Shown: positions 24,238 to 33,257 of the stretch, piece after piece
Numbering within the stretch: position 1 is the first letter of the stretch
How the letters are laid out: the number at the start of each line of letters is the position of its first letter
Assembly: GCF_022009635.1 (NCBI RefSeq)
Contig: NZ_CP091716.1
Location: 3,053,001 to 3,117,000 of the forward strand
Direction of reading: 5' to 3'
DNA length: 64,000 bases
From: Variovorax paradoxus
GTDB taxonomy: Bacteria; Pseudomonadota; Gammaproteobacteria; Burkholderiales; Burkholderiaceae_C
Position numbers and translations under genes: made by a program
Notes under the pieces: model-generated
The model's input: only the letters and a program-made list of their open reading frames with translations
What the model was told of the DNA's origin: nothing
The model's database searches: none

Positions 24238-25413
24238 TCAGACCTTCAGCACCGGCACGTCGACCCAGCGGCGGTCTTTCCACGATTCGAGCGCGGCCTC
24301 GACCAGCTGCACGCCCTTGGCGCCTTCGGGCAGCGTCCACTTGTAGGGCGCGTCTTCCACCACGTGGCGGATGAAGTGTTCCCACTGGATCTTGAAGCCG
24401 TTGTCGTAGACCTGCGAGTCCGGAATCTCCTGCCACTGGTCGAAGAAGTTCATGGTCTGCTTCTCGTCGGGGTTCCACACCGGGCGAGGCGTGGCCACGC
24501 GCGACTGGGCGCGGCAGCTCGACAGGCCGGCCACGGCGGAGCCGTCAGTGCCGTCGACGTGGAAGGTCACCAGGTCGTCGCGGCGCACGCGCGTGACCCA
24601 GCTCATGTTGATCTGCGCGATGACCGGCTCGCCGTTGTGGCCGGTGAGCTCGCAGGTGGCATAGGCGGCGTCGTCGGCCGTGGCTTCATAGGCGTTGCCG
24701 GCTTCGTCCCAGCGCTTGGGGATGTGGGTGGTGCCCAGGCAGCTCACGGACTTCACTTCGCCGAACAGGTTGTCCAGCACGTAGCGCCAGTGGCACATCA
24801 TGTCCAGGATCATGCCGCCGCCGTCTTCCTTGCGGTAGTTCCAGCTCGGGCGCTGGATGGGCTGCAGGTCGCCCTCGAACACCCAGTAGCCGAACTCCAG
24901 GCGCACGCTGAGCATGCGGCCGAAGAAACCGGCGCGGCGCAGCATGTCGAGCTTGCGCAGGCCGGGCAGGAAGAGCTTGTCCTGCACGGCGCCGTGTTTG
25001 AGGCCCTTGGTCTTCGTGGCCTCTTCCGCCAGGCGCGCGATCTCGACGGCTTCGTTCAGGTTGGTGGCAATCGGCTTTTCGCAGTACACGTGCTTGCCGG
25101 CGCGGATGGCCTTGGCCAGCAGCGTGGGGCGCATCTGCGTGGTGCCGGCGTCGAAGAAGATGGTGTCGTCCTTGTTCTCCAGCGCCTTGTCGAGGTCGGT
25201 GCCCCAGCGCGGGATGTTGTGCGCCTTGGCCAGCGCTTCCATCTTCTCGGCGTTGCGGCCGATGAGGATCGGGTCGGGCATGACCTTGTCGCCGTTCGAC
25301 AGCGTGACACCGCCTTGCGCGCGGATCGCGCAGATCGAGCGGATCAGATGCTGGTTCATGCCCATGCGGCCGGTGACGCCGTGCATGATGATTCCGAGAC
25401 GTTGGGTGGCCAT
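24238..25413 (-). CDS. Gfo/Idh/MocA family NAD(P)-dependent oxidoreductase
   Basis: The 391-residue protein has a Rossmann start ([20 protein letters not shown]) with an unusual HGVTGRMG nucleotide loop resembling dihydrodipicolinate reductase. It then has the family signature [12 protein letters not shown] with the catalytic-region Lys, and later [21 protein letters not shown], holding the Asp and His of the active site. It probably oxidises a hydroxyl of a sugar, inositol or sugar acid. It lies between the enolase-superfamily gene and the DUF993 gene; the gaps of 54 and 7 nt fit one transcript. Confidence 0.9.
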   Translation of the reverse strand: MATQRLGIIMHGVTGRMGMNQHLIRSICAIRAQGGVTLSNGDKVMPDPILIGRNAEKMEALAKAHNIPRWGTDLDKALENKDDTIFFDAGTTQMRPTLLAKAIRAGKHVYCEKPIATNLNEAVEIARLAEEATKTKGLKHGAVQDKLFLPGLRKLDMLRRAGFFGRMLSVRLEFGYWVFEGDLQPIQRPSWNYRKEDGGGMILDMMCHWRYVLDNLFGEVKSVSCLGTTHIPKRWDEAGNAYEATADDAAYATCELTGHNGEPVIAQINMSWVTRVRRDDLVTFHVDGTDGSAVAGLSSCRAQSRVATPRPVWNPDEKQTMNFFDQWQEIPDSQVYDNGFKIQWEHFIRHVVEDAPYKWTLPEGAKGVQLVEAALESWKDRRWVDVPVLKV

Positions 25414-25467
25414 CGTTTTCTTCCTTGAGAGATGCGAGAGAGAGTGAGGTGGAGAGAAGCGTCTGCT

Positions 25468-26898
25468 TCAGTAGACGGAACGCATGGCGTCCCACGAGAT
25501 GCCGGCGCCGGGCTTGCCGGTGGCAAAGCCGGGCGCGGTGGCGAGCGAGGACAGGGAAAGCCGTCCTTCGCGGATGGCGAGGCGCACTGCGCCGTCGCTC
25601 AGTTCGTACAGGCCCGGGTGGGCGCGCAGCAGTGCCTGCTGTTCGGCCCCCGGCGCGGCGGCCAGGCCGTTGACGTAGTGGTGGCCGTTGCGCTCGACAT
25701 GCGAGAGCCCGAGCCACGCGACCAGCGCCAGGTCTTGCTGCACGCCGAGGCCGGCCTGCATGGTGAGGTCTTCGCCGGACAGGAAGTAGCGCGCCGTGCC
25801 GCCGGCCGCGTTCCATTGCGCGCAGCGCGCGGCGTTGACGATCGATTTGTAGAAGCCCTTGCAGCTCTTGCTGGACACGCCGGTGTAGCCGAGCGCGCGG
25901 GCCTGCACGAAGGCGTCGAGCGTGCTGTCGGATTCGTCGATGAGCAGCGCAATGCGCTTGCCCAATGCCGACACGTCGCGCTGCAGGGCTGCGTCGCGGC
26001 GGATCGGCTGCTCGACGAACACCGTCTTCTGCACCAGCGTGTGCAGCGCGGGCGTGGAGAGCATGCGGTCCAGGAATGCGCCGAAGGCGTCCGCGTCGGC
26101 GTACTGCTCGTTGCCGTCCAGCGTCACCAGGTGGGCGTGCCCGTCTATCACGCCGGCGATGCGCTCGAGGCGCTCGATGTCTTGCGCGGTGTCGCCGCAG
26201 AGCTTGAGCTTGAAATGCGTGAGGCCGTAGCGGCGCACCGCCGCCGCGAGCGTGGCGGGCAGGCCGTCGGCGGGCGCGTCGGGCAGGGCGTCTTTGTCGT
26301 CGATGGCATCGGCCAGGCCCACGGTGTGGCGCGCGGCGATGTGGGTTCGCGGCGATTGCCTTGCCAGGAAGCCCGGCATGTCGAAGCCGGCAAGGTCGTC
26401 GGCCAAGCCGCTGCCCACGATGTCGATGCCGGCGAGGTTGCCGCTCATCGCGGCGCCGAAGCTCACGCCGCTGTGCAGGCACAGTGCGTCGAGCACGGCG
26501 CGGTCGATCAGCGCCGGGCCGTAGCTCGCCACCAGCGGCTGCAGGCCCTTGGCCTTGGCGCGGCCCTGCAGCGCGGCGTAGTTGGAAGCGAAGTGCGTCC
26601 ACGCGGTCTGCGCGTCGGGCTCGGCGGTGTAGGCCTCGCGCGCGTCGCGCAGGGCGAAGCGCAACTGCTCGAAGTTCTGTTCGTTGGTGAGCGCAGGGTT
26701 CTTGTCGAACCACTTGGGCACCATCATCTCGGCGGCGCAGCCTTCGGCCGTGCGGCCGTCCGCGAAGCGGATGCGGGCCTTCACGTAGACCTGCGGGCAC
26801 GCCGTGACGGTGGCCGCGCCGAAGCGGAACGGCAGCCGCAGCGCCACGTTGCGCTCGGCGAAGCGGATCTCCTCGACATGAAAACGGATCGCGTCCAT
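25468..26898 (-). CDS. Mandelate racemase/muconate lactonizing enzyme family (enolase superfamily)
   Basis: The start is taken at the ATG at 26898 (MDAIRFHVEEIRF), giving 476 residues; the open frame continues upstream across the ABC gene but without family similarity. The barrel shows LTHFKLKLCGD (catalytic Lys pair region), VTLDGNEQY (metal Asp), VFVEQPIRRD (metal Glu) and IALLIDESDST (third acid), followed by a SSKSCKGFYKS strand that may give the second general base. Members dehydrate sugar acids or racemise and cycloisomerise acids. It is slightly longer than usual. It lies between the ABC transporter genes and the Gfo/Idh/MocA gene of the catabolic operon. Confidence 0.88.
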   Translation of the reverse strand: MDAIRFHVEEIRFAERNVALRLPFRFGAATVTACPQVYVKARIRFADGRTAEGCAAEMMVPKWFDKNPALTNEQNFEQLRFALRDAREAYTAEPDAQTAWTHFASNYAALQGRAKAKGLQPLVASYGPALIDRAVLDALCLHSGVSFGAAMSGNLAGIDIVGSGLADDLAGFDMPGFLARQSPRTHIAARHTVGLADAIDDKDALPDAPADGLPATLAAAVRRYGLTHFKLKLCGDTAQDIERLERIAGVIDGHAHLVTLDGNEQYADADAFGAFLDRMLSTPALHTLVQKTVFVEQPIRRDAALQRDVSALGKRIALLIDESDSTLDAFVQARALGYTGVSSKSCKGFYKSIVNAARCAQWNAAGGTARYFLSGEDLTMQAGLGVQQDLALVAWLGLSHVERNGHHYVNGLAAAPGAEQQALLRAHPGLYELSDGAVRLAIREGRLSLSSLATAPGFATGKPGAGISWDAMRSVY

Positions 26899-26909
26899 GG
26901 CTGTCGCCT

Positions 26910-27689
26910 TCAGTGGTCCAGGATGCCCTGCGAGAAGAAATGCGCGCGCACCAGCTTCGTGTATGCGCCGAACTCGGGCGAGGCCATCATGTCCAGCGTG
27001 CGGGCGCGCGGCAGGTCGATGTCGTACACCGCGGCAATGGAGCCGGGCCGCTCGCTCATCACGATCACGCGGTCCGACAGGAAGATGGCCTCGGGAATGC
27101 TGTGGGTGATGAGCATCACCGTCTTCTTCGACGCCATCCAGATGCGCTGCAGCTCCAGGTTCATCTTCTCGCGCGTCATGGCGTCGAGCGCGCCGAAGGG
27201 TTCGTCCATCAGCAGCACCGACGGGTCGTGCAGCAGTGCGCGGCAGATCGACGCGCGCTGCTGCATGCCGCCCGACAGCTGCCACGGGTACTTGCCCCCG
27301 AAGCCTTTCAGGCCGGCCATCTCCATCAGCTCGCGGGCGCGCGCCCTGGCGGCGTCCATGGGCAGATGGCGCATCTCGGCCTGCAGCAGGATGTTGTCTT
27401 CCACGCTGCGCCAGGGCAGCAGCACCGCGCTCTGGAACACGATGCCCACGTCCTTCTGCGGCCCTTTGATGGGCTTGCCGGCCAGCGTGAGGCTGCCGCC
27501 GCTGATGGGCAGCAGGCCCGCCACCATCTTCAGCAAGGTGCTCTTGCCGCAGCCCGAAGGGCCGACGACGGAGACGAACTCGCCTTCCTTGATGGCAAAG
27601 TCGATCGGCTTGAGCGATTCGACCGGGCCATCCTTGCTTTGGTAGATCTTCGAGACGCCGCGCGCTTCGATCAGGTTGACTTGGGACAT
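26910..27689 (-). CDS. ABC transporter ATP-binding protein (nitrate/sulfonate/taurine type)
   Basis: The start is taken at the ATG at 27689 (MSQVNLIEARGVSKIYQ), giving 259 residues. Walker A is VGPSGCGKST, the Q-loop is VFQSAVLLPW, the signature is LSGGMQQRASI, and Walker B is VLLMDEPFGALD, followed by the H-loop THSIPEA. The ending EAIFLSDRVIVMSERPG is typical of SsuB/TauB/NrtD proteins. It energises the permease encoded at 28787-29560 with the binding protein at 27747-28748. It lies 11 nt upstream of the enolase-family gene, tying uptake to breakdown of the same compound. Confidence 0.92.
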   Translation of the reverse strand: MSQVNLIEARGVSKIYQSKDGPVESLKPIDFAIKEGEFVSVVGPSGCGKSTLLKMVAGLLPISGGSLTLAGKPIKGPQKDVGIVFQSAVLLPWRSVEDNILLQAEMRHLPMDAARARARELMEMAGLKGFGGKYPWQLSGGMQQRASICRALLHDPSVLLMDEPFGALDAMTREKMNLELQRIWMASKKTVMLITHSIPEAIFLSDRVIVMSERPGSIAAVYDIDLPRARTLDMMASPEFGAYTKLVRAHFFSQGILDH

Positions 27690-27746
27690 GGAATGCGTGA
27701 GAGGTGGCGGCAACGAAAAGCGCGCGGGTTCAGGGGCGGAGTCGGG

Positions 27747-28748
27747 TCAGGGCAGGAAGTCGAGAGTCACGTAGTCCTCGGGCTTGCCGCGCGTGGACGC
27801 ATCCATGCCGCCGTACTGCACCAGCAGGTCGAGCGAGTCGCTGACGTTCTTCATGGTCACGCGGAACGGGCGCTGGTTGGCCGTTTCCTTCGTGTGATAG
27901 AGCGCCACGCTCTGCTTCATGCCGACGATGAGCGTGTCGCGCACGCCGGCCTTGGCGTTGGCCTTGAGCATCGCGTCGACGGCGGCCTCGGGGCTCTTCT
28001 CGGCGGCTTCGGCGGCCTTGGTGGAGGCGCGCATGAAGCGCTTCACCAGGTCGGGGTTCTCGGTCAGCAGGTTCTTGTTGGTGATGATCCCGGAGCTGAT
28101 CTGGTTCACGCCGGAGTCGGCGAAGCGGATCGGCGTCACGGGCTTGCCGGTGGCGTCCTGCAGCTTGATGGCCTGGTCCATCACGTAGCCCAGCAGCAGG
28201 TCGGCCTGGCCGTTGGTCACTGCATTGAGCTTGGTCTGGCCGTCGCCCGAGACGATCTTCACCTGGTCGGGCTTGATGTCGTTGACCTTCAGGAACAGGG
28301 GCCACATCTGCGACATCGAGTCGCCGGGCGTCACGGCCACGGTCTTGCCGATGATGTCCTTGGGCGTCTTGATGTTCTTCTCGCTGAAGCCCATGACCGA
28401 CATCGGGCTCACCTGGAAGAGCACGCCGGTGGACTTCAGCGGCGCGCCCTTGGCGGCGGCCTTGATCATGGTGGTGACGTCGATGTAGCCGAAGGTGGCC
28501 GACTTGGCGGCCACCGCCTGCGCGGTGACTGCGGAGCCGCGGCCTTCCTGGATGTCGAGATCGATGCCTTCGTCGGCGTAGAAGCCCTTTTCCTTGCCGA
28601 GGAAGAAGGGCGCGTGCTCGCTGTAGAGATACCAGTTGAGCATCAGCGTGACCTTGTCCTTGGGCTTGTCGCCCTGCGCTTGGGCAGGGGCGATGGCGAA
28701 GGTGGCGAGCGCTGCCGCGGCGAGCAGCGAGGGAAGCAGTTTCTTCAT
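27747..28748 (-). CDS. ABC transporter substrate-binding protein, NMT1/NrtA-like
   Basis: The start is taken at the ATG at 28748 (MKKLLPSLLAAAALATF), preceded by GGAG, giving 333 residues; a longer open frame upstream belongs to another frame of the permease gene. The signal peptide ends at AQAQ. The mature part begins KDKVTLMLNWYLYSEHAPFFLGKEKGFYADEGIDLD, the typical start of NMT1/THI5-like and nitrate or sulfonate binding proteins, then EGRGSAVTAQAV and KTVAVTPGDS. It should capture the solute in the periplasm. Relatives bind pyrimidines, sulfonates or aromatic acids, so the ligand is not readable. Confidence 0.9.
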   Translation of the reverse strand: MKKLLPSLLAAAALATFAIAPAQAQGDKPKDKVTLMLNWYLYSEHAPFFLGKEKGFYADEGIDLDIQEGRGSAVTAQAVAAKSATFGYIDVTTMIKAAAKGAPLKSTGVLFQVSPMSVMGFSEKNIKTPKDIIGKTVAVTPGDSMSQMWPLFLKVNDIKPDQVKIVSGDGQTKLNAVTNGQADLLLGYVMDQAIKLQDATGKPVTPIRFADSGVNQISSGIITNKNLLTENPDLVKRFMRASTKAAEAAEKSPEAAVDAMLKANAKAGVRDTLIVGMKQSVALYHTKETANQRPFRVTMKNVSDSLDLLVQYGGMDASTRGKPEDYVTLDFLP

Positions 28749-28786
28749 GGTGTTGTCTCCGGAGTTGTTGGCTTTTGCGAAAGAAC

Positions 28787-29560
28787 TCAGTGCGCGTGGC
28801 GCTGCGAGGCGTGCCACGGAATCATCACGCGCTCGACCAGGTCGACCGCGACGAAAAGGATCACGCCGATGCTCGACAGCACCACCAGCGCGGCGAACAT
28901 CAGCGGCAGGTCGAAGTTGCCGTTGGCCACCTGCAGCACGTAGCCGATGCCCGAGTTGGAGCCGACGAACTCGCCGACCACCGCACCCACCACGGCCAGC
29001 GTGACCGACACCTTCAGGCCGCTGAATATTTGCGGCAGCGCCTGCGGCAGGCTGATCTTGAAGAAGGTCTGCAGGCGGCTCGCACCCATTGAGCGCGAGA
29101 GGTCCAGCATGTCGGGTTCGACCGACTTGAAGCCCATCACCGTGGACACCACCACCGGGAAGAAGCCCAGCAGGAAGGCGCTGATCACCTTGGGGAAGAT
29201 GCCGAAGCCGAACCACACCACGAACAGCGGCGCGATCGCCACCTTGGGAATGCTCTGCGAGAACACCAGCAGCGGGTACACGTAGGACTCCACCACGCGG
29301 GAGTAGGCGATGACCATCGCAATCGGAATGCCGATGAGGATGGTCAGGCCGAAGCCGCCCAGCGTGGCGAGCGTGGTCTTCCAGCTCTCGGCGAGCAGGT
29401 GCGGCCATTCGGCGACGAGCTGTTTCACCACCTCCCAGGGCGGTGGAATCAGGTAGGCGGGAATCTTGAAGAGGCGGATCGCCAGGTCCCACAGCACCAG
29501 CAGCATCAGGATCAGCAGAAAAGGGCGCAGGGCGGGGGAGAGCAGGAGCTTGCGGAACAT
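28787..29560 (-). CDS. ABC transporter permease (SsuC/TauC type)
   Basis: The 257-residue protein has about six membrane segments. An N-terminal one is LLILMLLVLWDLAIRLF. The BPD_transp_1 EAA loop is seen as MLDLSRSMGASRLQTFFKISLPQALPQIFSGLKV, which docks the ATPase. The short periplasmic stretch PAYLIPPPWEVVKQLV after the first helix is typical of SsuC/TauC/NrtB permeases. It is 38 nt upstream of the binding-protein gene and 46 nt downstream of the Bug receptor gene. Confidence 0.92.
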   Translation of the reverse strand: MFRKLLLSPALRPFLLILMLLVLWDLAIRLFKIPAYLIPPPWEVVKQLVAEWPHLLAESWKTTLATLGGFGLTILIGIPIAMVIAYSRVVESYVYPLLVFSQSIPKVAIAPLFVVWFGFGIFPKVISAFLLGFFPVVVSTVMGFKSVEPDMLDLSRSMGASRLQTFFKISLPQALPQIFSGLKVSVTLAVVGAVVGEFVGSNSGIGYVLQVANGNFDLPLMFAALVVLSSIGVILFVAVDLVERVMIPWHASQRHAH

Positions 29561-29606
29561 GGACGGGCCGGGACTTTCTGGCGTGCTTGTTGACTGACTG
29601 GCGTGC

Positions 29607-30599
29607 TTACTGTTGGACCGACAGGCCGGCGGCCTTCACGAGTTCCGCGTTGCTGGCGATCTCTTCCTTGATGTAGGCGTCGAACTGCGCGGGCTTGAGC
29701 GTCCATGGGTCGGCGCCGAGCTTGGCGAAGCGCTCTTTCACCTCGGGCGTGGCCAAGGCCTTGGTCACTTCGGCGTGCAGCCGCTCGACGATGTCGCGCG
29801 GGGTCTTGGCCGGCGCCATCATTCCGATCCAGAAGTTGAATTCGGAGCCAGGTACGCCGGCCTCGGTGGTGGTGGGCACGTCGGGCAGGGCGGCGGCGCG
29901 CTTGGGCGAACCCACGGCGAGCGCCAGCAGTTGCCCTTCCTTGATCTGGCCGATGACCGGCGCGATGGGCGAGAAGTAGTAGTCGACGCGGCCCGAGAGC
30001 ACCTCGGTCACGGCTTCGCCCGATCCCTTGAACGGGATGTTGGTCGCGTCGATCTTCGCGGCCAGCTTGAATTTCTCGGCGTTCAGGTGCGTGGCGCTGC
30101 CCTGGCCGGCAGAAGCGAAGTTCATGCTGCCAGGCTTGGCGCGCGCGGCGGCCAGAAGCTGCGGCAGCGTCTTGATGTTCTTCGAGGGCGCGATCACCAG
30201 TGCGTTGGGCAGCGAAGAGATCGGCGTGACGCCTGCGAAGTCGTGCACCGTGTCGAAGGGCAGCTTGGCGAAGGTGGAGGGGCTGACCGTGTGCGACGAC
30301 GAATGAATCATCAGCGTGTAGCCGTCGGGCGCGGCCGTGGCCACTGCCTGCTGGCCGATGGTGCCGCTGGCGCCGCCGCGGTTGTCGATGACCAGCACCT
30401 GGCCCATGCTCGCGCCCATCTTGTCGGCGATGGCGCGGGCAATGATGTCGGTGGTGCTTCCGGCCGCGAAGGGCACGATCACGCGGATCGGCTTGGCCGG
30501 ATAGCCGTTCTGCGCGAAGGCCATGCCCGGCAGCAGGGCGGCGATGCATGTCAGCGAGGCAAGGACGGTGGTGCGTGCAGTGCTGGCAAAGAACTTCAT
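29607..30599 (-). CDS. Bug-family tripartite tricarboxylate transporter substrate-binding protein
   Basis: The 330-residue protein has a signal peptide (ASLTCIAALLPGMAFAQ) and the Bug start NGYPAKPIRVIVPFAAGSTTDIIARAIA, with the AGSTTD loop that binds carboxylates. Later motifs include VIDNRGGASGTIGQQAVA and GVTPISSLPNALV. These periplasmic receptors are greatly expanded in Burkholderiales and often lack a TctAB partner, as here. It is probably the first gene of the minus-strand catabolic and transport operon and lies just downstream of a near-perfect inverted repeat that could be bound by the TetR regulator upstream. Its ligand is likely a carboxylate related to the pathway substrate. Confidence 0.92.
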   Translation of the reverse strand: MKFFASTARTTVLASLTCIAALLPGMAFAQNGYPAKPIRVIVPFAAGSTTDIIARAIADKMGASMGQVLVIDNRGGASGTIGQQAVATAAPDGYTLMIHSSSHTVSPSTFAKLPFDTVHDFAGVTPISSLPNALVIAPSKNIKTLPQLLAAARAKPGSMNFASAGQGSATHLNAEKFKLAAKIDATNIPFKGSGEAVTEVLSGRVDYYFSPIAPVIGQIKEGQLLALAVGSPKRAAALPDVPTTTEAGVPGSEFNFWIGMMAPAKTPRDIVERLHAEVTKALATPEVKERFAKLGADPWTLKPAQFDAYIKEEIASNAELVKAAGLSVQQ

Positions 30600-30630
30600 G
30601 GATGTCTCCGCGCGGTCGGGCCGCTTCTTG

Positions 30631-30665
30631 AATCGATCAATTCACCATTGAGTGAATTAGCGATT
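30631..30665. promoter_or_regulatory. Inverted repeat, candidate TetR operator upstream of the Bug gene
   Basis: AATTCAC and GTGAATT (30639-30645 and 30652-30658) are perfect arms around a 6-nt spacer, with an outer AATCG and CGATT pair at 30631-30635 and 30661-30665. The right half (ACCATTGAGTGAATTAGCG) resembles a stretch in front of tetR (ACCAATTGGGGAATTAACG). It is placed to control the catabolic operon. Confidence 0.6.
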
Positions 30666-30757
30666 GTAGAAATGGCTCCGCCGCAGCGTCAACGGTCGCT
30701 GCCTAGTGAATACCCGGAGAGTCGGAGGGCGCGCCGCGGTCGGGCGCGCCCGGTGCG

Positions 30758-31432
30758 TCAGTGCAGGACGTAGCCCAGGACCAGGTCGGTCATGTGCGAG
30801 AGGCGTTGCGCCATCGCTTTGGGTGCGCGCAGGTCACGGCCGAAGATGGCCGAGAGCGTGTGGTTGTTCGACAGGTAGAAGTAGCACAGCGACGCGATCG
30901 AGATGTAGAGCTGCACCGGGTCCACGCCTGCGCGGAAAAGGTTGTCGCGGCGGCCGCGCTCGAGCACGGTGTCTAGCAGTTGCACCAGCGGCGAGTTCAT
31001 TTCCTGGATGCGCTCGGAGCGCTTCAGGTGCGCCGCGCAGTGCAGGTTCTCGCTGTTGAGCAGCGTGATGAACTCCGGGTGCTCCAGGTAGTAGTGCCAG
31101 GTGAAGGACACCAGCTGGCGGATGGCCTCCACGGGGTCGATCTCGTCGAGGTGCAGGCGCTGCTCGGCCGAGCGGATGTCGGCGTACACGCGCTCCAGCA
31201 CGGCCAGGAACAGGTCGTCCTTGCTGCCGAAGTAGTAGTAGATGAGGCGCTTGTTGAGCCCGGCGCGCTCGGCGATGCTGTCCATGCGCGCGCCGGCGAG
31301 GCCGCGCGCGGAGAACTCGTCGCGCGCCGATGCGAGGATGGCGAGCTGCGAGCGGTCGGCGTCGCGCGAGCGAGGCTCCAGCGCTTCGGCCGGATCGAGC
31401 ATGTCGGGCGTGGAGTCCTTGGGGGCCTTCAT
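30758..31432 (-). CDS. TetR family transcriptional regulator
   Basis: The 224-residue protein has an N-terminal TetR DNA-binding domain (about 25-75): ILASARDEFSARGLAGARMDSIAERAGLNKRLIYYYFGSKDDLFLAVLE. The rest is a helical ligand domain of the AcrR/RutR-like type, with FTWHYYLEHPEFITLLNSENLH. The HTH ending NKRLIYYYFGSK is seen in RutR and similar regulators of nucleobase or aromatic catabolism. It lies between the catabolic operon (same strand, downstream) and a divergent TPP-dependent enzyme gene. Related inverted repeats precede both units, so it may repress both. Confidence 0.92.
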   Translation of the reverse strand: MKAPKDSTPDMLDPAEALEPRSRDADRSQLAILASARDEFSARGLAGARMDSIAERAGLNKRLIYYYFGSKDDLFLAVLERVYADIRSAEQRLHLDEIDPVEAIRQLVSFTWHYYLEHPEFITLLNSENLHCAAHLKRSERIQEMNSPLVQLLDTVLERGRRDNLFRAGVDPVQLYISIASLCYFYLSNNHTLSAIFGRDLRAPKAMAQRLSHMTDLVLGYVLH

Positions 31433-31441
31433 GCAGCGAAT

Positions 31442-31461
31442 TTAACCAATTGGGGAATTAA
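31442..31461. promoter_or_regulatory. Candidate TetR operator between tetR and the TPP-enzyme gene
   Basis: TTAACCAATTGGGGAATTAA contains the palindrome CCAATTGG and inverted TTAA ends. It lies 10 nt upstream of the tetR start codon and resembles the right half of the inverted repeat at 30631-30665. Its position would allow control of both divergent genes. Confidence 0.5.
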
Positions 31462-31526
31462 CGCAAGGCGTCTGTAGGGGGCGCACATAATTGCCGGAGA
31501 CATTCGTAGCGAGGTTCTTTCTTCAC

Positions 31527-33257
31527 ATGAGTACATCACAACCCGCGGGCCACCTGATCGTCGAGTGCCTGGTCGAACAAGGGATGAATATCGCGTTCGG
31601 CGTGCCGGGCGAGAGCTTTCTCGCGGTGCTCGACGGCTTCCATGCCTACCGCGACCGCGCGCGTTTCATCGTCAACCGGCAGGAGGGCGGCGCGGCCTTC
31701 ATGGCCGAGGCGCACGGAAAGCTTACGGGGAGGCCGGGTGTGTGTTTCGTGACCCGCGGCCCGGGCGCGACCAATGCATCGATCGGCGTGCACAACGCCT
31801 TCCAGGACTCGACGCCGATGGTGCTGTTCGTGGGCGATGTCGGCAGCGACTTCCGCGACCGCGAAGCCTTTCAGGAGGTCGACTACGGCAGCTTCTTCGG
31901 GCCGAGTACCAAGGGCTTTGCCAAGCGGGTGGAACGCATCGACGACGCCGACCGCATTCCGGAGTACATCGCGCGCGCCTTTGCCACCGCGATGAACGGG
32001 CGGCCGGGGCCGGTGGTGCTGGTGCTGCCGGAGGACATGCTGCGCAGCGAGACCAGTGCGCGGCCGCTGGCGCGCGTGGAGGCTGTCGAGCCGTGGAGCG
32101 ACCCCGGGGCCTTGCGTACGCTGCGCGAGCTGTTGCTGAAGTCGCAGCGCCCGCTGGTCATCGCGGGTGGCGGCGGCTGGACGGCGCAGGCTGCGCAGGC
32201 GCTGCAGCGCTTTGCCGAGAACTGGCGGCTGCCGGTGGCGAATGCCTTCCGCTTCCAGGACACCTTCGACAACCACCATCCGCTGTATGCGGGCGATGTC
32301 GGCATTGCGATCAACCCGAAGCTCGCGCAGCGCGTGAAGGACGCCGACCTCATTCTGGCGATCGGCCCGCGCCTGGGCGAGATGACCACCGGCGGCTACA
32401 CGCTGCTCGAAGCGCCCAAGGCGAAGCAGACGCTGGTGCACATCCATGCGAGCGCGGAGGAACTCAACCGCGTCTACCAGGCCGACCTGGCCATCAACGC
32501 CGGCATGAGCGCCGCGGCGCGCAGCCTCGAGGTGCTGAGCGCGCCGCCGACGCTGCCGTGGGAGGAGTGGACGCTGCAGGCCCATGCCGACTACGAAGCC
32601 AACCTCGTGCCACAGGCGCTGGCCGGCATGCCCGCCGAGACGCCGCGCGGGCCGGTCGACATGGCGGAAGTCGTCGCGCTGCTGCAGAAGCACCTGCCGG
32701 CGGACGCCGCCATCACCAACGGCGCGGGCAACTTCGCGAGCTGGGTGCACCGCTACTTCCGCTACCAGGGGCTCGCCAAGGGCACGAAGACCCAACTGGC
32801 GCCGACCAGCGGAGCGATGGGCTACGGCGTGCCGGCCGGCATCGCGGCCAACCTGGCGACGGGACGGGTGGCATTCACCATCGCGGGCGACGGCGATTTC
32901 CTGATGACGGGGCAGGAGCTGGCGACGGCTTCACAGCACGGCGGCAAGAGCATCATCGTGCTGCTGAACAACGGCATGTTCGGCACCATCCGCATGCACC
33001 AGGAGCGTGAATATCCGGAGCGCACGAGCGGCACCGCCTTGCGCAACCCCGACTTCTGCGGCCTCGCGCGCGCCTACGGCTATGCGGCCGAGCGCGTGAC
33101 GGAGACGGCGCAGTTCGAGGCCGCGTTGCTGCGCGCGCTGGCGGCCGACACCGGCACGCTGATCGAGATTCCGCTCGACCCCGAAGTGATCACCACGCGC
33201 GGCACGCTGGCCTCGATCACGCGCGCTGCGAAGCAGCAGCACCAGGCGCGCAACTGA
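31527..33257 (+). CDS. Thiamine pyrophosphate-dependent enzyme, acetolactate synthase-like
   Basis: The start is taken at the ATG at 31527 (MSTSQPAGHLIVECLVEQG), giving 576 residues. The N-terminal PYR domain has the activating Glu in NRQEGGAAFMAEAHG and TRGPGATNASIG. The middle domain spans about 190-330. The C-terminal PP domain has the TPP motif GDGDFLMTGQELATASQHGG followed by LLNNGMFGTI. The catalytic acetolactate-synthase small subunit is not next door, so this is probably a catabolic relative (such as a 2-oxo acid decarboxylase or acetolactate synthase-like protein), not an ilvB of branched-chain synthesis. It is divergent from tetR and shares the operator region with it. Confidence 0.85.
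   Translation: MSTSQPAGHLIVECLVEQGMNIAFGVPGESFLAVLDGFHAYRDRARFIVNRQEGGAAFMAEAHGKLTGRPGVCFVTRGPGATNASIGVHNAFQDSTPMVLFVGDVGSDFRDREAFQEVDYGSFFGPSTKGFAKRVERIDDADRIPEYIARAFATAMNGRPGPVVLVLPEDMLRSETSARPLARVEAVEPWSDPGALRTLRELLLKSQRPLVIAGGGGWTAQAAQALQRFAENWRLPVANAFRFQDTFDNHHPLYAGDVGIAINPKLAQRVKDADLILAIGPRLGEMTTGGYTLLEAPKAKQTLVHIHASAEELNRVYQADLAINAGMSAAARSLEVLSAPPTLPWEEWTLQAHADYEANLVPQALAGMPAETPRGPVDMAEVVALLQKHLPADAAITNGAGNFASWVHRYFRYQGLAKGTKTQLAPTSGAMGYGVPAGIAANLATGRVAFTIAGDGDFLMTGQELATASQHGGKSIIVLLNNGMFGTIRMHQEREYPERTSGTALRNPDFCGLARAYGYAAERVTETAQFEAALLRALAADTGTLIEIPLDPEVITTRGTLASITRAAKQQHQARN

Noticed and set aside
25468-27285. 605-codon reading of the enolase-family gene
   Set aside because: The first 129 codons overlap the ABC ATPase gene in another frame and show no family similarity; the ATG at 26898 starts the conserved domain.
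27747-29492. 581-codon reading of the substrate-binding protein gene
   Set aside because: The upstream half is a shadow frame of the permease gene; a signal peptide starts at 28748.
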